The notes under the pieces were generated by a model. It made no database searches and was not told where the DNA came from. It was given only the letters and a program-made list of their open reading frames with translations. The position numbers and the translations under genes are program-made. This document shows, one piece after another, positions 26,413 to 35,317 of a stretch of 64,000 bases of DNA. Within the stretch, counting starts at the first letter, position 1. Each line of letters opens with the position of its first letter. The DNA is from 3107 sp001483205 (GTDB lineage Bacteria; Pseudomonadota; Alphaproteobacteria; Rhodobacterales; Rhodobacteraceae). The DNA lies in contig OZ219809.1 of NCBI GenBank assembly GCA_964291375.2, positions 62,001 through 126,000 of the forward strand. The letters run 5' to 3'.

Positions 26413-27324
26413 ATGACCAGATTGACCGACAGCCTCAATGTAGACGACCTTTCTTTGGCGTGGCGGCTGCGGAACCCGAGCGCCCGGCTTACCCCGGAAG
26501 AGCTTTGCGCCTGCTGGTTCGATCAGACCGTCTGCGTACGGCTGAGCGGGTTGGCACCCCTTGTCCGTGATTTTGAACTGTTCAACCATTTCCGCCGGTC
26601 CTTCGGCGGCGGTTTGAGACTGGCCGCCTCTGAAGAAGCGCGCGCGAACCTGCCTTGCCCATGGAACCCGCCCTGCGCTCTCGACGTGTTCTTTCGCGAA
26701 CAGGTGCGCGAAGAACGCGCCGGGCTGCCGAAACCTTTCGTGATGCTGGCCGATGCCGATAGCGATGATCTGATCGCCGGGCTGCGCGTCTTCGGCTTTG
26801 CCACTGAATGGCTGCCAGCGGCGGAGCACGCCTTTATCGCCGGGCTGCGTGATGTCCTGCCCTGGCGAAAACTCGGGCGAAGAGCGCCTGAGATTGCGGA
26901 TCGCTGGATTGAGACCTGCGAAGGGTTCGACCATCCGCTTACCCCGAAGGTAACATTGCGATGGATAACGCCGCTTGATGCAGAGAAGATCAATCCGCAC
27001 GGAAAACCGGCCTCAATCCTCTCGCGTCTGGTCGGGCGCGCAGAGGGCATCGCCCGGTGGTTTGATGCGGCGCTTGAGGCTGATAAGGACGCTCTGGCGC
27101 ATCTCTGGACCACTGCTATTCGATCCGTTGATGATATGGAACCGCGCTATCGCGGCTTTCACAGCGGCCAGGATCGGAAAACTGTGCGAGCAAAATCATC
27201 GCTTGGAAGTATTGCCCTCGCTGGCGACATAGCGCATCTCTGGCCGCTGATGCTAATTGGCGAGCGCATTTTCGTCGGTCGCGGTGCTGCGCGGGGATGT
27301 GGCCGATACGGCATTGTTCGCTGA
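26413..27324 (+). CDS. cas6: Cas6-like pre-crRNA endoribonuclease
   Basis: A 303-aa protein matching the Cas6 C-terminal-domain pattern. The last residues FVGRGAARGCGRYGIV form the glycine-rich RNA-binding loop, and LTPKVTLRWITPLDAEKIN is the preceding strand-rich block. The N-terminal half has CVRLSGLAPLVRDFELFNHFR. Cas6 cuts the repeat RNA to leave the 8-nt ATTGAAAC handle. It is encoded directly after cas2 and read with RT-cas1 and cas2 as one unit. Catalytic residues cannot be assigned with confidence; a His before residue 30 is not evident. Confidence 0.82.
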   Translation: MTRLTDSLNVDDLSLAWRLRNPSARLTPEELCACWFDQTVCVRLSGLAPLVRDFELFNHFRRSFGGGLRLAASEEARANLPCPWNPPCALDVFFREQVREERAGLPKPFVMLADADSDDLIAGLRVFGFATEWLPAAEHAFIAGLRDVLPWRKLGRRAPEIADRWIETCEGFDHPLTPKVTLRWITPLDAEKINPHGKPASILSRLVGRAEGIARWFDAALEADKDALAHLWTTAIRSVDDMEPRYRGFHSGQDRKTVRAKSSLGSIALAGDIAHLWPLMLIGERIFVGRGAARGCGRYGIVR

Positions 27325-27477
27325 CGCGATTGGACCTGTCACGGGATTGTGCCGCCTCTTTGATCACATATCGTGTCGCAAAGGAGGGGGTATGAATGAC
27401 TTTTGAGCGACCACACGCCCTGAATTTGCTACTGAGTTTGGGGAGGCGGATAGGTTTCAGGCTGGATCTGTGTTTAG
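27325..27477. other. short intergenic stretch after cas6
   Basis: About 150 bp between the cas6 stop and IS-B copy 3. It holds no coding frame of note, only a well-placed AGGAGGGGGT before a four-codon ATG frame. No terminator hairpin with a T-tract is obvious. Confidence 0.5.
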
Positions 27478-28311
27478 GGTGTAGACCTATAATTGGTTTT
27501 ATGCTTCAATGACGGAAACCGCAGCACAGGAGGGTTTCATGTCCGGCAATTTCCGCCTCACCGAAGAACAATTCAACAAGATCAAACCGTTACTGCCGAA
27601 CAAACCCCGCGGTGTGCCGCGCGTGGACGACCGGCGGGTGATCTCCGGCATCATCTTCTGCCTGCAACGGGGCTACCGCTGGTCGGACGTTCCCGCCGAA
27701 TACGGCCCGGCAAAGACGCTTTACAACCGCTACCGGCGCTGGTCGGAAGCAGGCGTGTTTGAGCGGCTTTTCGAGGCCCTGGCGGCGGAGGGAGCCGACC
27801 TTTCGACGCTGATGATTGACGCCAGTCACGTCAAGACCCATCGCATTGCCGCAGGCGGGGTCAAAAAAACCCCGGCGACGGGCGGGCGATCGGACGCACC
27901 AGAGGCGGGCTGAACACGAAGCTGCATCTGGTCTGTGACGGGGCGGGCAAGCCTGTCCGTCTGCACATCACCGCGGGCAATCGGGCTGAGATTACCCAAG
28001 CGCGTCAATGCCTTGAAGGTCATGTCCGTAAGGGTGCCACCGTCATCGCCGACCGGGGATACGACGCCGATCACCTGCGCCAATGGCTGGCCGGCATCGG
28101 CGCGACCCCCTGCATCCCGCCGCGCAGAAACCGCAAGGCGCAGTGCGAATACGACGCCGCGCTTTACAAGTCCCGCAACATCATCGAACGCATGTTCAAT
28201 CGGCTCAAGGACTGGCGGCAACTGTCTTTGCGGACCTTCCGATGCCCGGAAACATTCCTCGCCGCAGCACAGATCGCCGCCATCGTCATATGGTATTTAT
28301 GAGTTTACACC
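27478..28311 (+). mobile_element. IS-B copy 3
   Basis: An 834-bp element, the same as the copy at 19718 but inverted. Ends are GGTGTAGACCTATAATTGG at the left and the inverse of GGTGTAAACTCATAAATACC at the right. Flanks are TTAG on the left and CTAG on the right, so only TA, or TAG, is shared. It lies right after the adaptation genes. Together with copy 2 it could mediate inversion of the intervening 7 kb holding most of the array and RT-cas1. Confidence 0.92.
27509..28302 (+). CDS. IS-B transposase, two frames joined by programmed frameshift
   Basis: Same organisation as in the copy inside the array. The first frame, 27509-27913, begins MTETAAQEGFMSGNF, with an alternative ATG at 27539 behind GGAGGGTTTC. 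The A7-CCCC slippery run lies near 27872. The second frame continues with RAIGRTRGGLNTKLH and ends at TGA 28302. The catalytic motifs DASHVKTH, ADRGYDAD and the ERMFNRLKDWR helix are complete. Confidence 0.85.
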
Positions 28312-28489
28312 CTAGGGCATTGTGACCCTGTCAAGGAGCTTAGCCTTCGCCTGTTTCCGAACAGCCCACGTAAGGCCCGGTTCGCCCCGGTGACCTTGTA
28401 TAGGAGCTTGGTTTGGCTGTTCACGCCCCATCCGGGGTTCCGCCTCCTTGAGCAGGGAGTATAGCCATGGCCTTTATCGGTGTCGATCT
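28312..28489 (+). mobile_element. possible IS110-type 5' relic
   Basis: Between IS-B copy 3 and IS-A copy 2. A ribosome-binding site (GCAGGGAG) precedes an ATG at 28467 encoding MAFIGVDLD before IS-A starts. This short N-terminus resembles the IGIDVAK/IGVDL start of IS110-family transposases, and a real IS110 relic is seen beside IS-A copy 3. Only a handful of codons survive, so the assignment is tentative. Confidence 0.35.
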
Positions 28490-29801
28490 GGACACCTCGA
28501 TCAACGGCTTCTGGGTTTGGCTTTGAGGGGAATGCGCCTGTTTTCACCAGCCGGGTGCGCCTTGTCCCTGGCTGGCGCTTGAACCGGGCGGGATTTCATC
28601 GCCTCAGGACCACTTGAGCGGGCCTTTTCGGGATTTCGGACGGTGTCAGGCCATGGCTCGCCGACGCTCCTGAAAGATCAGGCGGCGGAAGTTATAGGCG
28701 AGGTTCGCCATGGTGATCCGTCCTGCGGCGCGGCGCCTGCCGATACAGCGGATGGAAAGCTCCATCGGTCCCTTGAGCTGTGCGAACACATGCTCGACGC
28801 AAGCCCGGACCTGCGAGCGCGTGGCATTGCCGCGCCGGATATGGCGGGGCATCGGCTTGCCACGGGGTTTCTTGCGGTGGATGTGGGAGAGAAACCCGTT
28901 GGCTTTCAGCCAGGCTTCGTTACGTGCCGAGCGGTATCCGGTATCGGCCCGGACCTTACCTGAGCGATTGGCCGGGTCCAGGATCGTGGCCAACTCATGC
29001 CCGTCATGGCGGGCGGTATCCGTTGTGGCCTCGCGGCCCGGATGAAGCGCCACTTTCGGTCAATGCTGATATGGGTTTTGTAGCCGAAATGCGGGATGGC
29101 GATGTCCGCCAGGCCCGCGTCCTTCCCGCCGTCTTTGGTCTTGCGGGCCCTGGAATACCTGACCGTCCGGCGGGCGTCGGTGTCTTTCTGCGCCGCCCGC
29201 GCCGGATCGTCGGGCCATATCTCATCAGCCGTCTCTCCGGCGCGGGCCCGCGCCTTCTCCTCTTTCGTCATCCGTTGACGCGGAGCCGCGATCAGGCTCG
29301 CATCGACGATCTGTCCGCCCGTCGGCCTGTAGCCCCGATCCCGAAGGCGCGCTTCAAAGGCAGCGAACAGTGCCTCAAATGCGCCCGCAAGGGGCGCAGC
29401 TTCTCCCGGAACAGCCAGATCGTCTTCTGATCCGGGGTCGGCGCACCAATCACAAAGCCGGGAAACCGCAGCCAGCTCAGCCGGTCCCGGATCAGAAACT
29501 CCATCCGCTCGTCACTCAGGTTATGCAGCGACGACAGAACAAGAACCTTGAACATCGTCACCGGGTCGTAAGGGGGCCGCCCGCCTTTCGGACGCTCCCC
29601 ATACCCGAGCGCCTCAAGCAGGACCGGGCGGAACGCCTCAAAGTCAACATGGCGTTCAAGCGCCTCCAAAGGATCACCGCTCTGCGAAAGGCGCGCGAGA
29701 TGGTCCGAAAGGTCAAACAAACCGGCTGTGTGCATCGCTCTTTCCTCCCGGAAACAGTAAATCATATCCGGGACGGAAAGGCAAAGTTCTTAGAGGTGTC
29801 C
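28490..29801 (-). mobile_element. IS-A copy 2, transposase frameshifted
   Basis: A 1312-bp copy in reverse orientation with ends GGACACCTCGATCAACGG (left) and the inverse of GGACACCTCTAAGAAC (right). It sits between a possible IS110 start and the IS3 orfB, which it cuts. The flanks therefore differ, and no target duplication is seen. Confidence 0.88.
28646..29735 (-). pseudogene. IS-A transposase, broken by frameshifts
   Basis: Compared with the intact gene at 2681, this copy has two extra bases after FREKL (about 29380) and two extra bases after KWRFIR (about 29045). The product is split into three frames. The N-terminal 157-residue frame ends in nonsense, and the C-terminal catalytic block is only in frame again from about 29030. 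It is probably inactive alone but mobilisable by the copy at 2681. Confidence 0.85.
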
Positions 29802-30088
29802 AATTTCCGGCGGCTGACACCGATAATGCCGTTGGCCCGCATCAGCCGCTCGACGCGCTTTCGGCCGACAAAGACACCCTCGCCAGCCCGCTCGGCATGG
29901 ATGCCGGGCGCTCCATAGCTCCGCCGCGACGCTGTGTGAATGCGCCTGATGTCATCGACAAATGACGCATCCGTAATCTGCCGACAACTTGGACCACGGC
30001 CTTTGAAGGCATAAAAGCCGGATCGCGAAACGCCGAGCGTCCGGGCCATCACCTGCACCGGGTATCGGGCCTGATTTGCGCTCATCAA
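29802..30088 (-). pseudogene. IS3-family transposase OrfB, truncated by IS-A
   Basis: The N-terminal HTH_21-type part of an IS3 OrfB: YPVQVMARTLGVSRSGFYAF, then RRIHTASRRSYGAPGIHAE and VGRKRVERLMRANGIIGVSRRK. The frame runs into IS-A at 29801, so the rve integrase core with the DDE residues is lost. Its start overlaps the end of orfA by 4 nt, the usual frameshift arrangement. Confidence 0.9.
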
Positions 30089-30393
30089 CCGGAAGACCCC
30101 GGCAATGGCACCGTGGTCGTTGCAAACCAGGCCGCCGCCTTTGAGAGGATGTCACGCTCCTGCCTGAGCTGACGGTTCTCCTTGCGAAGACGGCGCAGTT
30201 CATCGCGGTCGTCCCTGCTCAGGAGATCGGCGCGCCGTCCAACATCGCGGTCCGCCTGCTTGATCCAAGCAGAGATCGTCTCAGCGCAGGGCTCAAACTC
30301 ATGCGACAGTTCCCTGATACTTCTTCCGGCCCGGTGAAAGGCAACGATCTGATCCCGGAAAACCGACGGATAAGGGGGGCTTGTTCTCGGCAT
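30085..30393 (-). CDS. IS3-family transposase OrfA
   Basis: A 102-aa OrfA with an HTH domain (YPSVFRDQIVAFHRAGRSIR, CAETISAWIKQADRD) and a leucine-zipper-like coiled coil (ELRRLRKENRQLRQERDIL). It is intact, but its partner OrfB is truncated, so the element cannot transpose. Confidence 0.9.
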   Translation of the reverse strand: MPRTSPPYPSVFRDQIVAFHRAGRSIRELSHEFEPCAETISAWIKQADRDVGRRADLLSRDDRDELRRLRKENRQLRQERDILSKAAAWFATTTVPLPGSSG

Positions 30394-30411
30394 CTGAACA
30401 CCTTTCCAGTG

Positions 30412-30449
30412 AAGTCAAAAACTGTCCATCAAACCGCGGGAACTCCAGT
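30412..30449 (+). repeat. 38-bp IS3-end-like sequence, copy 2
   Basis: Probable terminal repeat of the IS3 relic, lying 20 bp before the orfA start. It matches 9842-9879 in the same orientation with about 3 mismatches. The two copies bracket the whole CRISPR region as a direct repeat 20.6 kb apart. Confidence 0.6.
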
Positions 30450-30489
30450 CGCTGAACCTTGCTGGCAGCCGAAAACAACCTGACAATGC
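30450..30489 (-). repeat. 40-bp repeat, inverted partner of 48205-48244
   Basis: On the minus strand it begins GCATTGTCAGGTTGTTTTCG. The same sequence stands on the plus strand at 48205, with about 4 mismatches in 40 bp. It adjoins the IS3 relic here and IS-A debris at the other end, so the pair brackets the catabolic genes between 30.5 and 48.2 kb. The rest of the interval up to 30584 shows no gene. Confidence 0.65.
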
Positions 30490-30584
30490 CAGTACATGTT
30501 TGACGTGAGGGGATGAGGCCTCACGGAAGCGGATCCATCGCTCCGAACTGATGAGCCCGCCCCTCCACCGGTGCGAGATCACGC

Positions 30585-32084
30585 TCAGACGTCGAACTTC
30601 ACACCTTGTGCCAACGGCAGTTCCGCTGAGTAATTCACGGTATTGGTCTGCCGCCGCATATAGCCTTTCCACGCGTCCGAGCCGCTTTCGCGACCGCCGC
30701 CGGTTTCCTTCTCGCCTCCGAAGGCGCCGCCGATTTCCGCGCCCGAGGGCCCAATATTGACATTGGCGATGCCGCAATCCGAACCGGTGGCCGAAAGGAA
30801 GGTTTCGGCTTCGCGCATGTTCAGGGTGAAGATGCACGAAGACAGGCCCTGCGGCACGGCATTCTGCATGGCGATGGCTTCGTCCAGCGTCTCGTATCCC
30901 ATGACATAGAGGATGGGCGTGAAGGTCTCGATGCGCACGATTTCGGATTGGGCTGGCATCTCGACGATGGCGGGTTCGACATAGACGCCGCCCGACACGC
31001 CCTTGGTCAGGCGCGCGCCGCCATGCACCTTGCCGCCCTGCGCGCGCGCTGCGTCCAGCGCCGCCTGCATCGCGTCGCCTGCTCGGGTGTCGATCAGGGG
31101 GCCGACCAGCGTGCTTTTCGTGCGCGGATCGCCGAGGGGTAGGCTGGCATAGGCCTTGGCGAGCTGCGCCACCAGCTTGTCCTTGATGGAGGCGTGTGCG
31201 ATTAGCCGCCGCAGCGAGGTGCAGCGTTGCCCGGCGGTGCCGACGGCGGAAAAGACGATGGCGCGCACCGCCATGTCGAGGTCCGCGCTGGGTGCCACTA
31301 TCATCGCGTTGTTGCCGCCCAGCTCCAGGATCGAGCGGCCAAAGCGTTGCGCCACCTTCGGGCCGACGATCCGGCCCATGCGCGTCGAGCCGGTGGCCGA
31401 GACGATGGGAACGAGCGGTGAGTTGACCAGCGCCTCGCCCACATCGGCGCGGCCGATCACCAACTGCACCAGACCGTCCGGCGCGTCGGGGCCAAAGCGT
31501 TTCAGCGCACGCTCCATGATCTTCATGCAGGCCATCGCGGTCAGCGGCGTTTTCTCAGACGGTTTCCAGATCACCGGATCGCCGCAGACCAGCGCTAGCG
31601 CCGCGTTCCACGACCAGACCGCGACGGGGAAGTTGAAGGCGGTGATGACAGCGCAGGAACCCATCGGATGCCAGGTCTCCATCATCCGGTGACCGGGCCG
31701 TTCGGATGCGATGGTCAGGCCGTAGAGTTGGCGCGACAGGCCTACGGCGAAGTCGCAGATGTCGATCATCTCCTGCACTTCGCCCAGGCCCTCGGACACA
31801 ATCTTGCCAGCTTCCAGCGTCACGACCGCGCCCAGTTCCGCCTTGGCGGCGCGCAGTTCCTCGCCCAGAAGGCGCACGAGTTCGCCGCGCCGGGGCGCGG
31901 GCACAGCGCGCCAAGCCTTGAAGGCCTCTTGCGCGCGGGCGATCACCGCGTCCATGTCCGCGATGCGCGTCTCGGCCACGCGGGCCACTTCTGCCCCGTC
32001 GATGGGCGAGTACACAGACAGGCTGCCGTCGGTCAGGTCGACCTTGGTCAGGCCCGCGGCCTTCAGCGTCTCGGCATGTGTCAT
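30585..32084 (-). CDS. amaB: ALDH7-type aldehyde dehydrogenase (aminoadipate semialdehyde dehydrogenase)
   Basis: A 499-aa NAD-dependent aldehyde dehydrogenase of the ALDH7 (antiquitin) type. ITAFNFPVAVWSWNAALAL and GDPVIWKPSEKTPLTA are the cofactor segments, FGRSILELGGNNAMIV carries the general-base Glu and GTAGQRCTSLRRL the catalytic Cys. The C-terminal GAEIGGAFGGEKETGGGRESGSDAWK is typical of ALDH7. It should oxidise 2-aminoadipate 6-semialdehyde to 2-aminoadipate. It is the last gene of the six-gene lysine operon and starts one base after the preceding stop. Confidence 0.88.
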   Translation of the reverse strand: MTHAETLKAAGLTKVDLTDGSLSVYSPIDGAEVARVAETRIADMDAVIARAQEAFKAWRAVPAPRRGELVRLLGEELRAAKAELGAVVTLEAGKIVSEGLGEVQEMIDICDFAVGLSRQLYGLTIASERPGHRMMETWHPMGSCAVITAFNFPVAVWSWNAALALVCGDPVIWKPSEKTPLTAMACMKIMERALKRFGPDAPDGLVQLVIGRADVGEALVNSPLVPIVSATGSTRMGRIVGPKVAQRFGRSILELGGNNAMIVAPSADLDMAVRAIVFSAVGTAGQRCTSLRRLIAHASIKDKLVAQLAKAYASLPLGDPRTKSTLVGPLIDTRAGDAMQAALDAARAQGGKVHGGARLTKGVSGGVYVEPAIVEMPAQSEIVRIETFTPILYVMGYETLDEAIAMQNAVPQGLSSCIFTLNMREAETFLSATGSDCGIANVNIGPSGAEIGGAFGGEKETGGGRESGSDAWKGYMRRQTNTVNYSAELPLAQGVKFDV

Positions 32085-32085
32085 C

Positions 32086-33123
32086 TCAGCGTCCTTTCGT
32101 CACGAATTGGCGTTGGTCGTCCCGGCCCATCGAGATCAGCAGCGGGTCTTTCGCCTGCCGGGCCTGGAAATCGGTCTTGTTGGTCATGCCGCGCCAGTTG
32201 GCGGCGATCAGAGTCTGCGCCATCGCGCCGCCGAGCGTCGTGCCGGGGCCGGTGACGATGAAGAGATCGGGCGCAAATTCGCGCGCCGCCACGGTGACGG
32301 CGCGGGTGAAGTCGTAGCTTTCCGTCACTTGGTGGCCGAGCGTGTAGTCCCAGAGCGCGTGGCGATCGGTTGCCCCCGGCCACCAGATCGAACTGCGCCC
32401 GTCGATCAACGGCAGGGCGGGCTGGTGGAACATCTCGGGCAGAAGGCGCGCGCGGCCCTGTTCGGCGACAGGTGCCTGCAATACGGTGTGAAACGCCGCA
32501 TGATTGGCCAGCCGCATGGGGAAGCGGCTGTCGACGGGGGGGACGGCGGCCTCGAACGCGGCCAGCCCCGCCTCGTTGCCCGCGATCACCAGCATTCCCC
32601 CTAAGTCGATCGACAGCGCCAGCACATGTCCCGCCCGCGCGGTGATCGCGTCCACCTGCGCCAGCAACGCAGCCTTGCGCGCCGGATCGGGCCGCCAGTC
32701 CTCGCCCACATGCGGATAGATAAGCTGGCCACCGATCAGCGCCTGCTGCATCAGGCTGCCCATCGTGTTGACCACCTCGAACCCGCCTTCGGGGCTAAGC
32801 GCGCCGCCGCAGGCCAGCGCCGAATACCAGCCCATCGAATTGCCAGTGACGGCGACGACCTGCACCTTGTCGCGGTCGATGGACAGGGCGTCGCCCAGCG
32901 TCGCCGCATAGATCAGCGCGCTCGCGTTGTCGCCCCGGCTGTGCGTCGCCACCGAATAGCGCGGCACCGTGTCGAGCGCGGTAAGCGTCTCCTGCCCCAG
33001 TTCCGTCCGCCGCGCATCGAATGCGCGCAGCAGGGCCGCGTCGGGGAAATGGCGGGTCAACGACCCAAGCTCGGTCTTGGTATAGGTGCCGCGACCGGGA
33101 CAGATCAGAACGGCGGTCCTCAT
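32086..33123 (-). CDS. FabD-like acyltransferase of unknown role in lysine operon
   Basis: A 345-aa protein of the malonyl-CoA:ACP transacylase fold. The nucleophile elbow is AVTGNSMGWYSALACGG (GxSxG), and a His in NHAAFHTVLQAP is the likely partner. It starts VLICPGRGTYTK. The usual FabD Gln-x-x-Gln near the N-terminus is not obvious. The ATG overlaps the E1 stop by 4 nt, so it is tightly linked to the oxo-acid dehydrogenase. It might transfer the glutaryl group from a lipoyl or CoA carrier, since no E2 acyltransferase is encoded here; that is speculation. Confidence 0.65.
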   Translation of the reverse strand: MRTAVLICPGRGTYTKTELGSLTRHFPDAALLRAFDARRTELGQETLTALDTVPRYSVATHSRGDNASALIYAATLGDALSIDRDKVQVVAVTGNSMGWYSALACGGALSPEGGFEVVNTMGSLMQQALIGGQLIYPHVGEDWRPDPARKAALLAQVDAITARAGHVLALSIDLGGMLVIAGNEAGLAAFEAAVPPVDSRFPMRLANHAAFHTVLQAPVAEQGRARLLPEMFHQPALPLIDGRSSIWWPGATDRHALWDYTLGHQVTESYDFTRAVTVAAREFAPDLFIVTGPGTTLGGAMAQTLIAANWRGMTNKTDFQARQAKDPLLISMGRDDQRQFVTKGR

Positions 33124-35306
33124 GCGCGGGCCGCCAGCTTTTTCGCCGCCGCGACGATGCTTTCGACCGAAGGCATCGTCGCGGCATATGCCGGGCCGGT
33201 GGCGATGAAGCTGTCTTCCGACACTTCGCGTGTCACCAGCACGTCGGTGCGTTCGGCAAAGAGAGCCATCAGGCTTTCGGCCACCCCGCCCGAGCGGCGG
33301 ACCTCGTCCACGATCAGGATGCGTTTCGCGCCCGCGACGGCCTGCAACAGATTGTCTTCCGGCAAGGGCGACAGCCAGCGCAGGTCGATGATGCGCGCGT
33401 CGATTCCGGCGGCGCGCAGGTCTGGTTCCGCCTTGCGGCTGAGGTAATGCCCGTTGCCGAAGGTTACGATGGCCAGGTCCGTGCCCTGTCCATGCACGCC
33501 CACCTCGCCTAGCGCGATCTTCTCGCCCAGCGGCGGATAGCGCGTCATCCACGCGCCGTCCTTCTCGGCGTGCAGGTCGCGCATCGGGTAGAGCGCGATG
33601 GGCTCGAGGAACACCACGACCCGTTGTTCCTCGCGCGCCAGCCGCACGCATTCGCGCAGCATCCGCGCAGCATCCGCACCGGTCGACGGGCAGGCCAGGA
33701 TCAGCCCCGGAATGTCGCGCAGCACAGCGACCGAGTTGTCGTTGTGGAAATGCCCGCCAAACCCCTTCTGGTATCCCAGCCCGGCGATGCGCAGGACCAT
33801 CGGGTTCGTGAACTGCCCGTCCGAGAAGAAGGGCAGCGTCGCCGCCTCGCCGCGCAGCTGATCCTCGGCATTGTGCAGATAGGCCAGGAACTGGATCTCG
33901 GGCATGGGCACAAAGCCGTTCTGCGCCATGCCGATGGCAAGGCCCAGAATGGATTGCTCGTCGAGCAGCGTGTCGATCATTCGGTTGGTGCCGAAGCGGG
34001 CCCAGAGTTTCTGCGTCACGCCATAGACTCCGCCCTTGCGGCCCACATCCTCGCCCATCATGACGATTTCGGGATGTTCCAGCATCAGGTCGGTTAGCGC
34101 GAAGTTGAGTATCCGCGACAGCGGTTGCGGATCGTCCAGCGCCTTCAGATCGTCGCCGAAGGCTTGTGCGCGTGCCTCCGGGCTGGGGCCATTCGTCGGG
34201 CGGCAGGACCGGGCCGGGGGGATCAGACTCGCCATCACGTCCACGGCCGTCTTCAGGCGCGGCCGTGCCACCACCTCGGCCGCAATGCGCGCGACGCGGG
34301 CATTCGTCTCCTGATAGATCGTCAGCGCCTGGTCGGAGCTCAGCGCGCCCGCCTGGTCCAGCAGACGGACCGAATGCAGCAGGGGATCGTTCGCCTCCTC
34401 CGCCTCGACCTCGGCCTTGGAGAGATAGGTCGTCGGCACATCCGCGCCCGCGTGACCATATAGGCGGATCGTCTTCAGATGCAGGAAGGCCGGGCGCTTG
34501 CGCTTGCGGACATAGTCGGCGGCTTCCTGCGCCACGCAGAACGTGTCGAAGATATCCAGACCATTGGCGTGGAAATACCGGATGCCGGGACGTGACTGGA
34601 ACCCGGCGGCGATCCAACCGTCCGGTGTCTTCGTCGAAATACCGATGCCGTTATCCTCGCAGACGAAGAGGATCGGCATGGGAATGGATTGATACGCGGT
34701 CCAACCCGCGGTGTTGAACGCGCCCTGCGCGGTCGAATGGTTGGTGGAGGCGTCGCCGAAGCTGCAATAGACGATGGCGTCGTCCGGCAGCACCTGGTGT
34801 TCGGGACGATGCCTGCGTGCTGCACCGATGGAATAGCCCGCTCCGACAGCTTTTGGCAGGTGGCTTGCGATGGTGGAGGTCTGCGGCGGGATGTTCAGTG
34901 CCTTCGAGCCCAGCACCTTGTGCCGCCCGCCGCTGATCGGATCCTCGGAAGAGGTTGCGAAGCTCAGGAGCATATCCCAAGCGATAGACTGCCCCGCCAC
35001 CTGGTTGGCGCGCGCGATCTGAAAGGCTGCATCACGGTAGTGGAGGAACGCCATGTCGGTCGGCCGTATAGCGGCGGCCACCGCGGCCAACCCCTCGTGT
35101 CCCGAAGACCCGATAGTGTAGAAGCCCTGCCCAGCCTTCTGCATGGCCCGGCTCTGCAGGTCGAGCGCCCGGCTCAGGCATTGCGCCCGAAAAAGAGCCA
35201 CGGCCGCCTCTGGGCCAAGTGGGCCGGAAGGCCACGCCCCTCGCGGCAGATCCCGCTCCGCCACGCGGCGCAGAAAGGTCTCGTGAACGATCAATGCGCG
35301 GTCCAT
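33120..35306 (-). CDS. thiamine-diphosphate 2-oxo acid dehydrogenase E1, alpha-beta fusion (likely 2-oxoadipate)
   Basis: A 728-aa single-chain E1. Residues 1-350 match the alpha subunit, with FYTIGSSGHEGLAAVAAAI and the diphosphate-binding YCSFGDASTNHSTAQGAFN...VCEDNGIGIST. Residues about 380-728 match the beta subunit: MMGEDVGRKGGVYGVTQKL, DTLLDEQSILGLAIGMAQNG and PEIQFLAYLHNAEDQLRGEA. Branched-chain oxo acid E1 is the nearest textbook relative. Position between glutaryl-CoA dehydrogenase and aminoadipate semialdehyde dehydrogenase suggests 2-oxoadipate as substrate, giving glutaryl-CoA. No E2 or E3 gene is in the window. Confidence 0.8.
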   Translation of the reverse strand: MDRALIVHETFLRRVAERDLPRGAWPSGPLGPEAAVALFRAQCLSRALDLQSRAMQKAGQGFYTIGSSGHEGLAAVAAAIRPTDMAFLHYRDAAFQIARANQVAGQSIAWDMLLSFATSSEDPISGGRHKVLGSKALNIPPQTSTIASHLPKAVGAGYSIGAARRHRPEHQVLPDDAIVYCSFGDASTNHSTAQGAFNTAGWTAYQSIPMPILFVCEDNGIGISTKTPDGWIAAGFQSRPGIRYFHANGLDIFDTFCVAQEAADYVRKRKRPAFLHLKTIRLYGHAGADVPTTYLSKAEVEAEEANDPLLHSVRLLDQAGALSSDQALTIYQETNARVARIAAEVVARPRLKTAVDVMASLIPPARSCRPTNGPSPEARAQAFGDDLKALDDPQPLSRILNFALTDLMLEHPEIVMMGEDVGRKGGVYGVTQKLWARFGTNRMIDTLLDEQSILGLAIGMAQNGFVPMPEIQFLAYLHNAEDQLRGEAATLPFFSDGQFTNPMVLRIAGLGYQKGFGGHFHNDNSVAVLRDIPGLILACPSTGADAARMLRECVRLAREEQRVVVFLEPIALYPMRDLHAEKDGAWMTRYPPLGEKIALGEVGVHGQGTDLAIVTFGNGHYLSRKAEPDLRAAGIDARIIDLRWLSPLPEDNLLQAVAGAKRILIVDEVRRSGGVAESLMALFAERTDVLVTREVSEDSFIATGPAYAATMPSVESIVAAAKKLAARA

Positions 35307-35317
35307 CGTTCAGACTT

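Noticed and set aside
32086..34617. 843-codon frame extending the FabD-like gene upstream
   Set aside because: The upstream part overlaps the well-supported E1 gene in another frame and is nonsense. The true start is ATG 33123, overlapping the E1 stop.
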